A DNA stretch of 64,000 bases, taken from positions 6,804,258 through 6,868,257 of the forward strand of contig OY969783.1 of assembly GCA_963702995.1 (NCBI GenBank). Direction: 5' to 3'. This stretch comes from MFD04580-c1 sp963702995. GTDB lineage: Bacteria; Planctomycetota; Phycisphaerae; Tepidisphaerales; Tepidisphaeraceae. Under the pieces are notes generated by a model. It worked only from the letters and a program-made list of their open reading frames with translations, searched no databases and had not been told where the DNA came from. Shown here piece by piece: positions 39,539 through 48,593 of this stretch; within the stretch, counting starts at the first letter, position 1, and the number at the start of each line of letters is the position of its first letter. A program made the translations under genes and the position numbers.

Positions 39539-39892
39539 ATGACCGCTCATGAAATCCCGATCGACCGCTTCTCCCTGGCCGCCCAGCATTGCGGGCCGTG
39601 CAAAGAGGGGACGCCGCCGCTCGCGCCCGACCGCGTCGCCGCACTTTTGGCGGCCCTGCCGGGCTGGGAGGCGATCGATGGGCCGCAGGTCGCCAAGACT
39701 TATCGATTCAAGAACTATTACGAAACGATGGCCTTCGTCAACGCGACGGCGTGGGTTTCACACCCCCAGGACCATCACCCCGACCTCGAAGTCGGGTACA
39801 ACGCCTGCCGCGTCCGGTACAGCACCCATGCGGTCGGCGGCCTCTCAGAGAACGATTTCATCTGCGCCGCCAAGATCGACCAGCTCCTGTAG
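39539..39892 (+). CDS. 4a-hydroxytetrahydrobiopterin dehydratase (PCD/DCoH family)
   Basis: The 117-aa product has the complete family motif HHPDLEVGYNACRVRYSTH, with the catalytic histidines, and the upstream KTYRFKNYYETMAFVNATAW. It dehydrates 4a-hydroxytetrahydropterin; in bacteria without phenylalanine hydroxylase it may act in molybdopterin metabolism or pterin repair. The N-terminal extension with AAQHCGPCKEGTPPL is also common in bacterial members. ATG at 39539 is preceded by GAGG. The stop codon TAG lies inside a copy of the GTAGCAGGCACACTCCGTG repeat. Confidence 0.92.
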   Translation: MTAHEIPIDRFSLAAQHCGPCKEGTPPLAPDRVAALLAALPGWEAIDGPQVAKTYRFKNYYETMAFVNATAWVSHPQDHHPDLEVGYNACRVRYSTHAVGGLSENDFICAAKIDQLL

Positions 39893-39912
39893 CAGCCACA
39901 CTCCGTGTGCCG
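39889..39912 (+). repeat. Half copy of the GTAGCAGGCACACTCCGTGTGCC repeat
   Basis: It differs from the left arm at 7207-7230 by one base and supplies the stop codon of the pterin dehydratase gene. No right arm is present nearby. Confidence 0.75.
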
Positions 39913-39946
39913 CCCGCCTCGTGGACGGCGGCGCCGCCCTCCGTGA

Positions 39947-41001
39947 TCAATCCACCTTTCCTTCCCGAATCGCTCTTGCTCGACCGACTTGAAGGCCCGC
40001 CATGTCCATCACCGCTTCGGGACTCACCCACGTTAGACAGCTCTGGTGAACGCAGTGCCGTCGGTAGCAGGGGGAACAGGCGATATCGAGGCGTATGACG
40101 CTGTCCGACCGCTCGAACGGCCCCGTGCGGATCGGGTTGGTCGGCCCGAACATTGTCACCAGCGGCCGCCCCAGCGCGGCGGCGATGTGCATCGGACCGC
40201 TGTCATTGGCGACGACAATCGAGGCCCGCTCGAGCAGCGCCACCAGTTGCCGCAGGTTCGTCTGTCCCGCCAGGTTCACCGCGCCCCCAATGGCTGACGC
40301 GAGCGGCCGCTCCCCGGGTGTCCCCGCCACGACGGTGGCCAAGCCGAACCGGTCGCGCAACGGGGCGACAAGCCCCGCGAAATGCTCGATCGGCCAGCGC
40401 TTGGTCGCCCAGTTGGTCCCCGGGACAAGCACCGCGTATCGATCTGGCGTCATCCGCGCGACAGCGCTGCGATCCGCCTCATCCGTTGGGAACACAAATC
40501 GAATCGGCGAGCGGCCGATCCCCAATGCCTCCGTCACGCACAGGTATCGCTCCAGCGCATGCCGCTCGCCCGCTCCCACTGCCACTCGGTGGGTGTAAAA
40601 GAGGGACGCCCCTTCCGCGCGTCCCCCAGCCCCACCCGAACCGGGGCGGCCGTCACCCCGGCGAGCCATCCGCTCCGAAAAAGGCCCTGAAGGTCAATCA
40701 CCAGATCGAACGCCCGCCGACGCAGCCCGGCCGCGAAGGCGAGCAGGGCGGAAAGAACGCTGGGGCTTCTCCAACCGCGCCCAAAGCCCTTGCGGTCAAA
40801 TCGAATTAACTCGTCCAACTGCGGATGGCCGTCCAGGATGCCGGCGCAGGCCGGCGTCACGAGCCAACTGATCCGGGCATCCGGCCAGCGGGCGCGTAGA
40901 AGGTTCAGGATCGGCAGGGCGTGGACGACGTCCCCAACCGCGCTGGGCTTGATGATCAGGATGCGCTTAGGAGGTTGTCGCAGTTCGATCGGGCGCGTCA
41001 C
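39947..41001 (-). CDS. GT9 heptosyltransferase (lipopolysaccharide core), frameshifted near 40615
   Basis: The restored protein is about 350 aa: ILIIKPSAVGDVVHALPILNLLR at the N-terminus, LVIDLQGLFRSGWLAG, LVPGTNWATKRWPIEHFAGL, and the nucleotide-sugar site VVANDSGPMHIAAALGRPLVTMFGPTNP. That is the WaaC/WaaF-type GT9 layout. One G is missing near 40615; adding it joins VGLGDAR to EGASLFYTHRV. Translation starts with GTG overlapping the TGA of the upstream double WaaP kinase gene (GTGA), a sign of translational coupling. Together they suggest assembly and phosphorylation of the inner LPS core. Confidence 0.85.
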
Positions 41002-42755
41002 GTTGGGGTTGGCTTTCGTGGCCCCGTCGTCTGGGGGCTTGTCCGGCGGGCGGTGCTCGACCGGGGGTGCGAATCGTCGGAGGCTTCGGAATTGGAGCGA
41101 TCGGCCCCGTCTTCAGGATCGGCTTCCGCATCGGGTTCCGCGCCCTCTTCGGCATCGTCGTCGGCCGGCGGATCGTCCTCGGGCGCACCCTCTTCCCAGC
41201 GGAGCGCCGCATAGGGCGCGTACCCGCGGCACAATGCCAAAGAATCGGCGGGCGTGTACTGCCGGTGCTCCAGGAGGCTGCGCAGCAGGCGCCGGATGCC
41301 CAACGCCTCCCAGCGGCGGCGTCGGATGCCATCGACGTCGATCAGGACCGGCTCCGGGCCCGTTATCTCGTCGGCTCGAACGATCCAGTTGCTCGCCTTG
41401 GCGTCGAAATGCGACAGGCCCATCCGATCGATCCTTGCCAGCAGTCGGCCGGTGCGCCGCAGCAGGTTCTCCCGGTCCAATGGCGCCAGCGCGTCGTAAT
41501 CGATCGACCAGAGCGTCGGGCCCGGGACGCGCTCGCAGATGAACAGGTTGTCAGTCGTGTAGCCTAACGTGCGCCGCTCGAACAGCGCCACCGGCCACGC
41601 GGTCGGGATGTTCCGGATGATCAGGCCCCAGGCTTTGAACCAGGCCCGGCGGGCACGCGACCCGCGGCCGATCTCGTTGACGTATCGATACCAGTACCGA
41701 CGCCGCGGCCGCTTGATGATCACGTCCACGTCGCGCCCGGCCAGTCGTAGCCTCGCCGCGAGCACGTCGCCGCTGCGACTCCGCTTCAGAACGGGAAGCG
41801 AATCCGCCTCAATCTGACGGAGCAATGGGGGCCACGCGGCCAGCCATTGGTCCGCGGTGATCTCCAGGCCGCTTAGCGCGGACCAGCGGCGCGCGTGCTT
41901 GGTCTTTCGGAAGAAGACGCCCGTCCATCCATCCGGAAGCGGCCTCGGCGGCGCGTCTGCTGCCGGTTCTGTGGCGCTGGATGAGGATCCGCGCGACGCT
42001 TCGGTGGGAAGGTCAACCGCCGGGAGCTCGATGCGGCCGACGTATCGATTGTCTCCCCGGACATGCTGGAGCGCCTCATCCCAGAGCTTCTGCGCCACAG
42101 GGTTGCGTTGGGGGAGGCGGTCGCCGCCGCCGAGTCGCCGCCAGCCTCGAAGCAGATCGGTCCGCGTCGCGAAGCGGCCGACGCTGGCGCCGAGTTGCAG
42201 CACGTCGCGCTGTTTCAACCCGCCGCGCCGGACCGCGTACGCGTCGATCAGGAAGACCGTCCCGCCGCGAAGCAGGAAGTTGCCCAGGTGCAGGTCGTCA
42301 TGCCCCAGACCGGCCGCCCCTAAGCAATGAACGATCTCGATCACCTGCCGGACGATCCCCCGGTGGTCGGGCGCGGCCGCCGCTCTAAGCTGGAGGTCGC
42401 TTAGATAATCATCCAGCGGGACCGAGGGCTCGATCGCCTCAAGGATGACGGCGTCGCCCTCGACGGCCTCCGCGCCGGGGACGGCGATTGTAAAGCCGGT
42501 CAGGAACGCCACCGCCCGCGGCGCTGGGACATTCCCCTTCTGAAGCCACTGGAGCCGGTAGAATTCCCTCGCCGCCGGGCTCCCTCGGAACGCCCGGCGC
42601 GCCCGGTCGCGCAAGCCCGATCGGCGGTAGAACTTGAGGTAGAACCCTTTTCCCCCGTGATCGAACCGCCAGACCTGGCGATAGCCGCGATCCTTGACGC
42701 GGGTGCCCACACTCGGCAGATCCCGCAATGTCTGTTCGAGAGAGCGCTCGGCCAC
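40998..42755 (-). CDS. Double WaaP-like (LPS core) kinase
   Basis: The protein of about 585 aa contains two Kdo/WaaP-family kinase domains in tandem. The first has FYLKFYRR (ATP lysine) and GLGHDDLHLGNFLL with FLIDAY. The second has VDVIIKRPRRRYW, GLSHFDAKASNWIVR and PVLIDVDGIRRR. Both retain the catalytic His-x-Asp and the metal Asp. WaaP-like kinases phosphorylate core heptose or Kdo on the cytoplasmic face. The coupled heptosyltransferase supports that role. The C-terminus is acidic and proline-rich (DDPPADDDAEEGAEPD). GTG at 42755 (VAERSLEQTLRD) is a conservative start; GTG at 42848 is an alternative that would abut the divergent gene. Confidence 0.82.
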   Translation of the reverse strand: MAERSLEQTLRDLPSVGTRVKDRGYRQVWRFDHGGKGFYLKFYRRSGLRDRARRAFRGSPAAREFYRLQWLQKGNVPAPRAVAFLTGFTIAVPGAEAVEGDAVILEAIEPSVPLDDYLSDLQLRAAAAPDHRGIVRQVIEIVHCLGAAGLGHDDLHLGNFLLRGGTVFLIDAYAVRRGGLKQRDVLQLGASVGRFATRTDLLRGWRRLGGGDRLPQRNPVAQKLWDEALQHVRGDNRYVGRIELPAVDLPTEASRGSSSSATEPAADAPPRPLPDGWTGVFFRKTKHARRWSALSGLEITADQWLAAWPPLLRQIEADSLPVLKRSRSGDVLAARLRLAGRDVDVIIKRPRRRYWYRYVNEIGRGSRARRAWFKAWGLIIRNIPTAWPVALFERRTLGYTTDNLFICERVPGPTLWSIDYDALAPLDRENLLRRTGRLLARIDRMGLSHFDAKASNWIVRADEITGPEPVLIDVDGIRRRRWEALGIRRLLRSLLEHRQYTPADSLALCRGYAPYAALRWEEGAPEDDPPADDDAEEGAEPDAEADPEDGADRSNSEASDDSHPRSSTARRTSPQTTGPRKPTPT

Positions 42756-42849
42756 GAAGGGTTTATATTCGCATCGGTTCGATTTGTCTTGCGGGCCGAT
42801 TTTCCATGGAGGCGCCTTCGGTTCGACTCCCGGCGTAGGATGGGCCACT

Positions 42850-43959
42850 ATGCGAAGCCTGACCCTGTCGATCCCGGTCCGCCCCATCCGATTGGTAGCC
42901 TGCGTCTGCATCTTTGCAACGGCGATCTCGCTACAGACGGCGGCCGCCGGGCTGGACGTGAAGAGTTTTGTCCCCTCCACCCAGTCGAGCGGGCCCGTCG
43001 AGACGTGTCGCGCAACCGACCAGCCGCTCAAAACGGCGGGCGCGTCACCGGAGATGGCGGAACGCCTCAAGGCGTTCGATCACCCGGTTGAGACATTCGA
43101 TTATTCGCTGCGGCTGGTCACTACGGAGGAGACGCTGCGCTTCTACTGGCTCGTCTTCCCGTCCCCCTATCAGAGCCCGTGGCCGGAGAACAACGTCGTT
43201 CCGTGCGAGCTCTATCTCCCCCGGAAAGTGGGAGGGAAGATCCCGGCCGCCATCGTGCTGGATGTGCTCGACGGCTCCTCGATCGTCCCGCGCGGGATCG
43301 CCCGCGGGATGGCCGAGCAGGGGATCGCCGCCCTCTATGTCCCGATGGCCTTTTACAACTCGCGTAAACCGAAGAACAAGGCGCACATCGAGAAGATCCG
43401 CGAGAACCCGGTCGTTGGCGTGGACGCCGTTCGGCAGACGGTCATGGACATCCGGCGGGCAAGGTCGATCCTCGCTTCGCGGCCGGAGGTGGACCCGGAT
43501 CGGATCGGCATCGCGGGGGTGAGCCTCGGCGGCATCGTCACCTCTCTGGCGGCCGGGGTGGACGGCACGTTCGCCCGCGTGGTCCCCATCCTCGCCGGCG
43601 GCGATTTGGCCGGCATCGCCTACAGCGCCCGCGAAACCCGTGGCCTCCGCACCGAGATGGCCCTGCGCAAGATGACTCGCGCGGACGTTGAGAACCTGGT
43701 GGCCCCTGTCGAGCCGCTCCGTTTCGCCTCGCGAATCGACCCGGCCGCGTGCCTGATGATCAACGCCGCCCGCGACGAGGTGATCCCCCGCGCATCGACC
43801 GATGCCCTCCGCGCCGCGATCGGCTCCCCGAAAATCCTTTGGGCGCCGGTCGGGCATTACGCGTCGATCTTCTTCCTTCCCAACATCCGCCAGCGGACGA
43901 TCGATTTCATGCTCGGCAGGCCGGTCGAGACGCTGGATCTGAAGCCAGTGGGGCAATAA
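42850..43959 (+). CDS. Exported alpha/beta-hydrolase (dienelactone hydrolase or acetyl esterase-like)
   Basis: The 369-aa product has a signal peptide ending near SLQTAAAG and an alpha/beta-hydrolase fold. The nucleophile elbow is GVSLGG (RIGIAGVSLGGIVTSLAAG). The oxyanion strand is preceded by KIPAAIVLDVLDGSSIVPRG. The acid is probably in MINAARDEVIPRAST, and the histidine in WAPVGHYASIFFLP. The layout resembles planctomycete dienelactone-hydrolase or acetyl-xylan-esterase relatives; the substrate is not clear. It is divergent from the WaaP-like kinase gene with almost no intergenic space if that gene uses its long start. Confidence 0.78.
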   Translation: MRSLTLSIPVRPIRLVACVCIFATAISLQTAAAGLDVKSFVPSTQSSGPVETCRATDQPLKTAGASPEMAERLKAFDHPVETFDYSLRLVTTEETLRFYWLVFPSPYQSPWPENNVVPCELYLPRKVGGKIPAAIVLDVLDGSSIVPRGIARGMAEQGIAALYVPMAFYNSRKPKNKAHIEKIRENPVVGVDAVRQTVMDIRRARSILASRPEVDPDRIGIAGVSLGGIVTSLAAGVDGTFARVVPILAGGDLAGIAYSARETRGLRTEMALRKMTRADVENLVAPVEPLRFASRIDPAACLMINAARDEVIPRASTDALRAAIGSPKILWAPVGHYASIFFLPNIRQRTIDFMLGRPVETLDLKPVGQ

Positions 43960-44140
43960 GAGATCGCTTCGACCTGATTCGTCCATACGTGAGGCGCACC
44001 AACTGGCATTCGCATCGCTGGTTCGGCCAACTATCGATGGCCATTCTTAGACTAACAGCGCGACTCGGATCGGGAGACCCGACCGAAATCGCATCGAGCG
44101 GCGGGCAGAAATGCGCTGTCCCCCCGCACAGAGGGTCGTG

Positions 44141-44160
44141 CCTGAGGATCGACCCTCAGG
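44141..44160. terminator. Possible hairpin terminator between convergent genes
   Basis: CCTGAGG (44141-44147) pairs with CCTCAGG (44154-44160) across a 6-base loop. It lies between the stop of the alpha/beta-hydrolase (43959) and the stop of the AlgX/AlgJ-like gene (44186). There is no clear U-tract. Confidence 0.4.
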
Positions 44161-44185
44161 TGGGTCAAATTACGATACAGGGTTA

Positions 44186-45410
44186 CTATTTGGCAGGGAG
44201 CTGAATCGACTCGAAAGGAAGGTTGCGCGCAGTGAATTCCCAAACCACTACTTTCTTATGCAGCAGCGCGTGGGGTTGGGTCATCAACGCCTCGCGCGAA
44301 CCTGGAAACGACGGCCCAGCCCCCGCGATACACTGCACATCGGTTCCTAGCGCCAACATCAGTTGCGCTGAAAGGCCGGCCGCGTCCGCCGAATAGTTCA
44401 AGGCGTAACTATCCCCTAGCACAAGCACGGTTGAGTCGTCCGATATCTTCAGCAGGTTTACCGTCGATTAACACCTGAGTCTCCACCATCGGAATGGGTG
44501 GCCAATGTTTGATGTCGTCGTCCAGCCGCATGAGTTGGACCAGATCGCTGGGGATCGAAGTCGTCCGGGTGCGGGTGGCGTATTGCTTATGAGGTTCGTT
44601 CCCAAGCCAGGGGGCCACATGCCCCACCAGCCGCTTCGCCGCCACTGCCGTCGCATCCAGGGTCCAGTGGGTGTCCTGTGCTTGATACGGCAGGGTACCG
44701 CTGGTCGCCAGGTTCCAGAATTCGTCGGTGAGGTCCACCACGTCGACGCCGTTTGATTGGAGAGTCGAGACCCATCTTCGGTGGTCAGGGTTGCAAGCCG
44801 GGCCAGCGCTAAGCGGGTAATTCGGGTCGATTTTCCACGGAAGAATGGAGGTCTTGGTCGGAACGGGCAGCACTACCAGATGAATGCCGCGCGACCGGAG
44901 CGCATTGTTGTACTCGACGATATTGCTGACGACATCCGGGTTCCCAGCGGCGAAGATAGGCTTGCCCACGCAGGCGTCGAAGTCGGGCGCATAGAACAGA
45001 AACCCGTCTTTTCCGAGCAGCACATATCCGAGACGGTCATCTAACCCCGAGAGAGATGCTTCCCACGTTCGCCGCATCCATCGGTTGGGAGGGGAGTCTT
45101 CCAAGGACGTATTGATCAGCGTTTTGAAAGTCGCGGGTGACCCACGTTTGGACAATTTCTGACGCAAGAGCGAACCGGGAGACAGTTGCGCCAGCAGCGC
45201 CCAAGCGCCTGGCACAACGGTGAGCAGCAGGAACACCAGGATCATTACAACCGACGTCCTTCGCCCGATAAGTACCCCGCGCATCAGGGGCGACACTTGC
45301 TCCACCGGATGGTGAACGGTGACGTCGCGCTCCGCCACCCGCCGCTGTGCGGCGTCCCCGATCGTCGCGTGGCGATCGGTCACGAACTTCTCTTCGCCGA
45401 TTGCTTCCAT
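44186..45410 (-). CDS. AlgX/AlgJ-like SGNH-fold protein (polysaccharide O-acetylation), frameshifted near 44458
   Basis: The product is about 408 aa. It has a cytoplasmic N-terminus, one membrane helix (about 52-71, SVVMILVFLLLTVVPGAWAL) and a periplasmic domain with GYVLLGKDGFLFYAPDFDAC, VLPVPTKTSILPWKIDPNYP and DTHWTLDATAVAAKRL. After the break come VLVLGDSYALNY (the GDS nucleophile block) and KKVVVWEFTARNLPF. The frame change falls at an A run (TTT at 44457-44459 on the plus strand); one A too many on the coding strand explains it. The MBOAT gene ends 6 bases upstream, so the two form the classical acetyl-transfer pair for exopolysaccharide. Confidence 0.82.
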
Positions 45411-45416
45411 GAGCGC

Positions 45417-46913
45417 TCAAAACTGAAAGTACAAGAATGGATTGCTCGACTGTGTCGCCAGGCGACCGATTGAAATGGCGAACAACCCCAAGGCCATCGC
45501 CGCGCGCGCCGGCGTGACTCGCTTCGACAGGTCCCACGTCTGCACACCAAATAATGCGATCAGAGCCGACACGAATAGAATAGTCACATGCAAGCGGGTG
45601 TATAACCTGGTAGCCATTAGATCCGCCAACGGCCCGTTTGCCGAGCTTTTGACCATTAACAAGAGGTAATGCAGCGCATCCGCCACCCCTGTCGCGCGGA
45701 AAAAGACCCAAGCGATGCTCACAATCAAGAACGTAGTCATCACTCGCAGGGCCGCGGGGGACGAACTGTAAAAGCTGCGTTTGCCGAGCAATCGTTCAAC
45801 CACCAGCCAACCGCCGTGGATGCCGCCCCAGACAACGTATTTCCAAGCTGCCCCATGCCATAGACCGCCCAGCAGCATCACGGTAATTAGATTGAAATAA
45901 GTAAGGGTTTCGCCCTTACGATTCCCGCCAAGTGGGATATAGAGATAATCCCGGAGCCAGGTTGAGAGCGAAATATGCCACCGCCGCCAGAAGTCGGTGA
46001 TACTGTGGGCTTTGTACGGTGAATCGAAATTCTTTGAAAATTCAAACCCCATCATAAGCGCCAAGCCAATCGCCATGTCGGTGTAGCCTGAAAAGTCGAA
46101 GTAGATCTGAAAGCTGTAAGCGGCCAGCCCGAACCATGCGTCCAGCGAGCGCATATGCAGTGATTGATCGAACGTAATGCCTGCAATGTCCCCCAGCGGG
46201 TTCGCGAGCAATACTTTCTTCGCCATCCCCAGCGAAAAGAAAAAAATCCCCCTGGCAAACTTATCGATGCGGTGTTCGCGATGATGCAGTTGCCCTTCCA
46301 AATCCTGAAACCGGATGATCGGCCCCGCCACAAGATGTGGGAACTGCGTGATATAACACGCAAAGGCGTTGAGCCCGCGCAACTCGCGCACAAGCCATGA
46401 ACATTCCCCAGGCACTCCCGCGCTGGCGGGCTTGGCTTTGCCGAAATAAATATCCAGCACGTAGCTAATCGATTCGAAGGTGTAGAACGAAATTCCGGCC
46501 GGCAAAAGAACCTGCGGGATCGTCAGCGTAGCAACGTGCGCCGCACCCAGCAGTTCGTTGACCGAATCACCCAAAAATTCCGCGTACTTGAAAAAACACA
46601 GAATGCCAAGGTTGCTCGCCAGTGACAGGAAGAGGAACAACTTTCGTTGAACATTCGACGCCCGTGTGGTGCCATCGGGCAGCCGAGTTACGGGCCCGAT
46701 CAACCGCCAACGGCCGTAGATCAGATTGCCGCAGGTGAAATCGACACAGATCGACCACACCAGCAGCAAAGTGTATTCAGGCTTGACCTTGGCATAAAAA
46801 ACCAGGCTGACCGCGGTCAGGACCGGCAAGCGAAAGGATCTGGGAAAGGCGTAATAAAGCAGAAGAGCGAACGGCAGAAAGTAGAAGAGGAAAATTTGTG
46901 AACTGAAAACCAC
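45417..46913 (-). CDS. MBOAT-family O-acetyltransferase (AlgI-like)
   Basis: This polytopic membrane protein of 498 aa belongs to the AlgI branch of MBOAT acyltransferases. It moves acetyl groups across the inner membrane for transfer to a secreted polysaccharide by the AlgX/AlgJ-type partner encoded immediately downstream. Landmarks are FNLGILCFFKYAEF-like helices, LLPAGISFYTFESISYVLDIY, QFPHLVAGPIIRF, FDFSGYTDMAIGLALMMGFE, DFWRRWHISLSTWLRDYLY, IPLGGNRKG, and the catalytic histidine in MLLGGLWHGAAWKYVVWGG. The start ATG opens directly into the first membrane helix. The local DNA is clearly more AT-rich than the surroundings, suggesting horizontal acquisition. Confidence 0.92.
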   Translation of the reverse strand: MVFSSQIFLFYFLPFALLLYYAFPRSFRLPVLTAVSLVFYAKVKPEYTLLLVWSICVDFTCGNLIYGRWRLIGPVTRLPDGTTRASNVQRKLFLFLSLASNLGILCFFKYAEFLGDSVNELLGAAHVATLTIPQVLLPAGISFYTFESISYVLDIYFGKAKPASAGVPGECSWLVRELRGLNAFACYITQFPHLVAGPIIRFQDLEGQLHHREHRIDKFARGIFFFSLGMAKKVLLANPLGDIAGITFDQSLHMRSLDAWFGLAAYSFQIYFDFSGYTDMAIGLALMMGFEFSKNFDSPYKAHSITDFWRRWHISLSTWLRDYLYIPLGGNRKGETLTYFNLITVMLLGGLWHGAAWKYVVWGGIHGGWLVVERLLGKRSFYSSSPAALRVMTTFLIVSIAWVFFRATGVADALHYLLLMVKSSANGPLADLMATRLYTRLHVTILFVSALIALFGVQTWDLSKRVTPARAAMALGLFAISIGRLATQSSNPFLYFQF

Positions 46914-47262
46914 CGTCCCGTAACCTCCTCCGCCGAATCGCCCCAGGTAATTTTGCGAAGGTTCCCGGGTGAGAACTCAGCGATGATCGTCGCCGGTAGT
47001 CTTGCGGATCATACCGAGGCTGGAGGCCTCAGGATACGGTTTCCCCTGGTTCGCAACCGTCTCCGTAATTGAGTTTCGGCGAATCATCATGACCAGTTAA
47101 ATCCGTCCGGCAGCCTTGCCCAGCGATGCTCAACCACAATGCCTGATCAACCCGCCTCTTCGGTATATTCACGATGGTTCCGAGGCCCCTCAAGGCGGAC
47201 GCACTCGCCGAATTCTTGCCATGAGTACCGGGGGATTCGCGAACGCCGCCGTTCACCTCTGT
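46914..47262. other. Intergenic region upstream of the MBOAT gene
   Basis: These 349 bp should contain the promoter of the leftward MBOAT-AlgX unit. I see no gene and no clear boxes. Composition is intermediate between the AT-richer cassette and the GC-rich flank. Confidence 0.4.
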
Positions 47263-48263
47263 TTAGTAAGGCCCCCGAATGTTTGCGGCGACGCGGTCGA
47301 GGTAGAAGTCGCGTAGCCGCTGGTGTACTTCATCCGGCAGAGGCGGAAGGTCGCTCACTCCGGCGTTGGCTCGGGCCTGATCGACGCCGCTCGCGCCTGG
47401 GATAACTGTCGTAACGGCTTCATGGTCGAGCACCCACCGCAGAGCGGCCTGAGCCATCGGGATCCCGGGCGGGAAGATCGGTTTTAGGTCGGCCGCCAGT
47501 TCCACGCCGAGGTCGAACGGTAGCCCGGCGAAGGTTTCGCCGACGTTAAACTTTTCGCCGTCGCGGTTGTACGTCCGGTGGTCGGTCGGAGCGAAACGGG
47601 TCTGGCTCGTCATTTTCCCGGACAACAGCCCGCTCGCGAGCGGGAGCCTGACGATCAGGGCGACGCCCTGGTGGCGGGCCTGGCTGAAGAGCTCGGTCAC
47701 CGGCTTCTGCCGAAAGACGTTAAAGATGATCTGCAGGCTGGTCAGCCCGGGGTGCCGCATGCAGACGAGGGCCTCTTCCATTGACTCGACACTTGCGCCC
47801 ACGCGCGGATCTTCCCTTCGCCGCGGAGCGTCTCCAGGGCGTCGAAGACCGATCCTTCAGCCAGAGCCTCAAGCGGTATGCAGTGAAGCTGCGTCAGATC
47901 GATCGATTCGACCCCAAGGCGTTTCAGCGAAGCTTCGGTGTGCCGGCGCATCACCGGCAGCGTAAAGTTCTGTGGCCAGCCGGGGTCGGACGATCGGCCG
48001 AGCTTGGTGGCGACGAAGATGGGGGATGACCCCTTCCTCGTTTTCCGTTGTTGAAGGAACTTACCAACGAGCGATTCGCTGCGGCCGCCGCCGTAGACGT
48101 CCGCCGTGTCGAAGAAGTTCACGCCGGAGTCGGCCGCCGCCGACAGGATGGCCAGCGCCTTCTCTTCGGGGACGTCGCCCCAGTCATTCCCGCCAAGCTG
48201 CCAGCACCCCAGCCCGATCTCCGAGGCGGAGAATCCCGTCTTTCCAAAGGGTCGGTTCTTCAT
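47263..48263 (-). CDS. Aldo/keto reductase, frameshifted near 47799
   Basis: The restored protein of about 334 aa is a typical NADPH-dependent aldo/keto reductase. It begins MKNRPFGKTGFSASEIGLGC. The catalytic tetrad is visible as aspartate and tyrosine in FFDTADVYGGGRSESL, lysine in IFVATKLGRS and histidine in DLTQLHCIPLEAL. The C-terminal cofactor segment is VTTVIPGASGVDQARANAG. At CCC 47798-47800 one G is missing on the coding strand; adding it joins GKIRAWGASVESMEEAL. The physiological substrate is unknown. No neighbouring gene suggests one. Confidence 0.87.
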
Positions 48264-48593
48264 GGCATCATGATATCCCTGCGGCACGTCGCGGCGTACG
48301 GACATCTTCGAGGTTCGTGCGAGCGCGTCGTGTGCCCGGGGCGACCGGTGTGGCAAGCCGCCTGCGATGCGCACGAAGCGGCCCGGGCACGCCTTGGGAA
48401 CGCCGACGTCCCCGTCGGCCTTTCGCGCCGAGCCGGCGCGGACGCCGGCGTTCCCAGGTTCAGCGCGCCACCTGCCGAAGCGCGTTGACCCGGCGGACTT
48501 TCGCTCTACGCTTAAGGCTGTTAAATCGGCCGGGCCGGCGGGGCTCTGGCGGTAAGAGGCGACAGTGCCAGGCATTCTCTTCAGGCCGGTTTC
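48264..48593. other. Divergent intergenic region with palindromic repeat
   Basis: These 330 bp between divergent genes contain a repeat at 48395-48456. I see no gene. TTCAGGCCGGTTTC precedes the rightward start at 48594 without a clear ribosome binding site. Confidence 0.4.
48395..48456. repeat. Palindromic repeat (TGGGAACGCCGACGTCC family)
   Basis: The 17-bp arms at 48395-48411 and 48440-48456 are inverted repeats with one mismatch. The internal GCCGACGTCCCCGTCGGCCT block (48402-48427) recurs at 57554-57579 with two or three substitutions, so the element is dispersed. Confidence 0.75.

Noticed and set aside
42770..42850. GGTTCGACTCCCGGCG near 42825 looks like the 3-prime half of a tRNA
   Set aside because: The bases flanking the TTCGACT loop do not pair as a T-stem, and no acceptor or anticodon stem can be built upstream.
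45037..45711. Open frame spanning the MBOAT/AlgX junction
   Set aside because: It is a shadow of both genes in another frame without a start signal or recognisable domain.
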